Part shown: positions 21,037 to 21,075 of the stretch, piece by piece
How positions within the stretch are numbered: position 1 is the first letter of the stretch
Layout of the letters: the number at the start of each line of letters is the position of its first letter
Origin: a virus
Virus record (IMG/VR): IMGVR_UViG_3300030451_002441
Location: 1 to 21,075 of that record
Direction: 5' to 3' (one strand)
Length of the DNA stretch: 21,075 nucleotides
The notes under the pieces: generated by a model
What the model saw: the letters and a program-made list of their open reading frames with translations, nothing else
Told to the model about the DNA's origin: nothing
Databases searched by the model: none
Translations under genes and position numbers: made by a program

Positions 21037-21075
21037 GACTCATGGGGGTTTTGCAGGCAAATTAGGGTGGCCCCT

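Noticed and set aside
21037-21075. Possible terminator or attachment site at the right edge
   Set aside because: The last 39 bases have a short GGG/CCC symmetry but no clear stem with a T-run, and the window ends before anything can be judged.

Overview
The window reads as the replication and gene-expression block of a double-stranded DNA virus of archaea. Every supported gene lies on the + strand. Neighbours are fused by ATGA-type overlaps or gaps of about 10 bases, and no stretch over 60 bases lacks a gene. Information-processing proteins are of archaeal/eukaryotic type (TFB, PC4-like, histone folds, PCNA, RFC, family B polymerase, archaeo-eukaryotic primase, ATP-dependent ligase), mixed with many tiny unknown zinc and membrane proteins, which points to a virus rather than a cell. 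The gene set best matches what I know of magroviruses, the uncultured viruses of marine Group II Euryarchaeota (Poseidoniales). That assignment is inference: no capsid, portal or terminase gene is in view and no search was run.

Bases 1-7450 form an expression and chromatin half. It holds an unknown protein cut by the window edge, a TFIIB-like factor, an E1/ThiF-like adenylyltransferase, a Myb-like DNA-binding protein, a JAMM/JAB protease, two small zinc proteins, a PC4-like protein, two different histone-fold proteins flanking a DNA ligase, a thioredoxin-fold-like protein and a LAGLIDADG-fold-like protein.

Bases 7416-20493 form the replisome half: a compact RFC-large-like ATPase, RFC small subunit, an ssDNA-binding-like protein with an acidic aromatic tail, a RecA-core ATPase, a sliding clamp, a family B polymerase split in two genes, a Cas4/RecB-type Fe-S nuclease, a primase fused to a PriL-type Fe-S domain, a 33-residue peptide with two tandem PCNA-binding motifs, an XPF/ERCC4 nuclease, an AAA+ helicase-like ATPase and a separate DEDDy exonuclease. 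The last 600 bases hold two small membrane proteins around a small zinc ribbon.

Together these could make a nearly self-sufficient fork. Primase starts chains, the AAA+ ATPase would unwind, RFC loads the clamp, and PolB (canonical PIP box at its C-terminus) elongates. The ligase seals, and the nucleases and RecA-like ATPase process recombination intermediates. TFB, PC4-like and histone-fold proteins could redirect host transcription and package viral DNA. Ribosome binding sites (GGTGA or GGAGG, mostly 4-8 bases before the start) lie inside the preceding gene and were used to correct many starts. I saw no convincing promoter, terminator, tRNA, CRISPR array, insertion sequence or attachment site. 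The final 39 bases after 21036 show nothing I can call.
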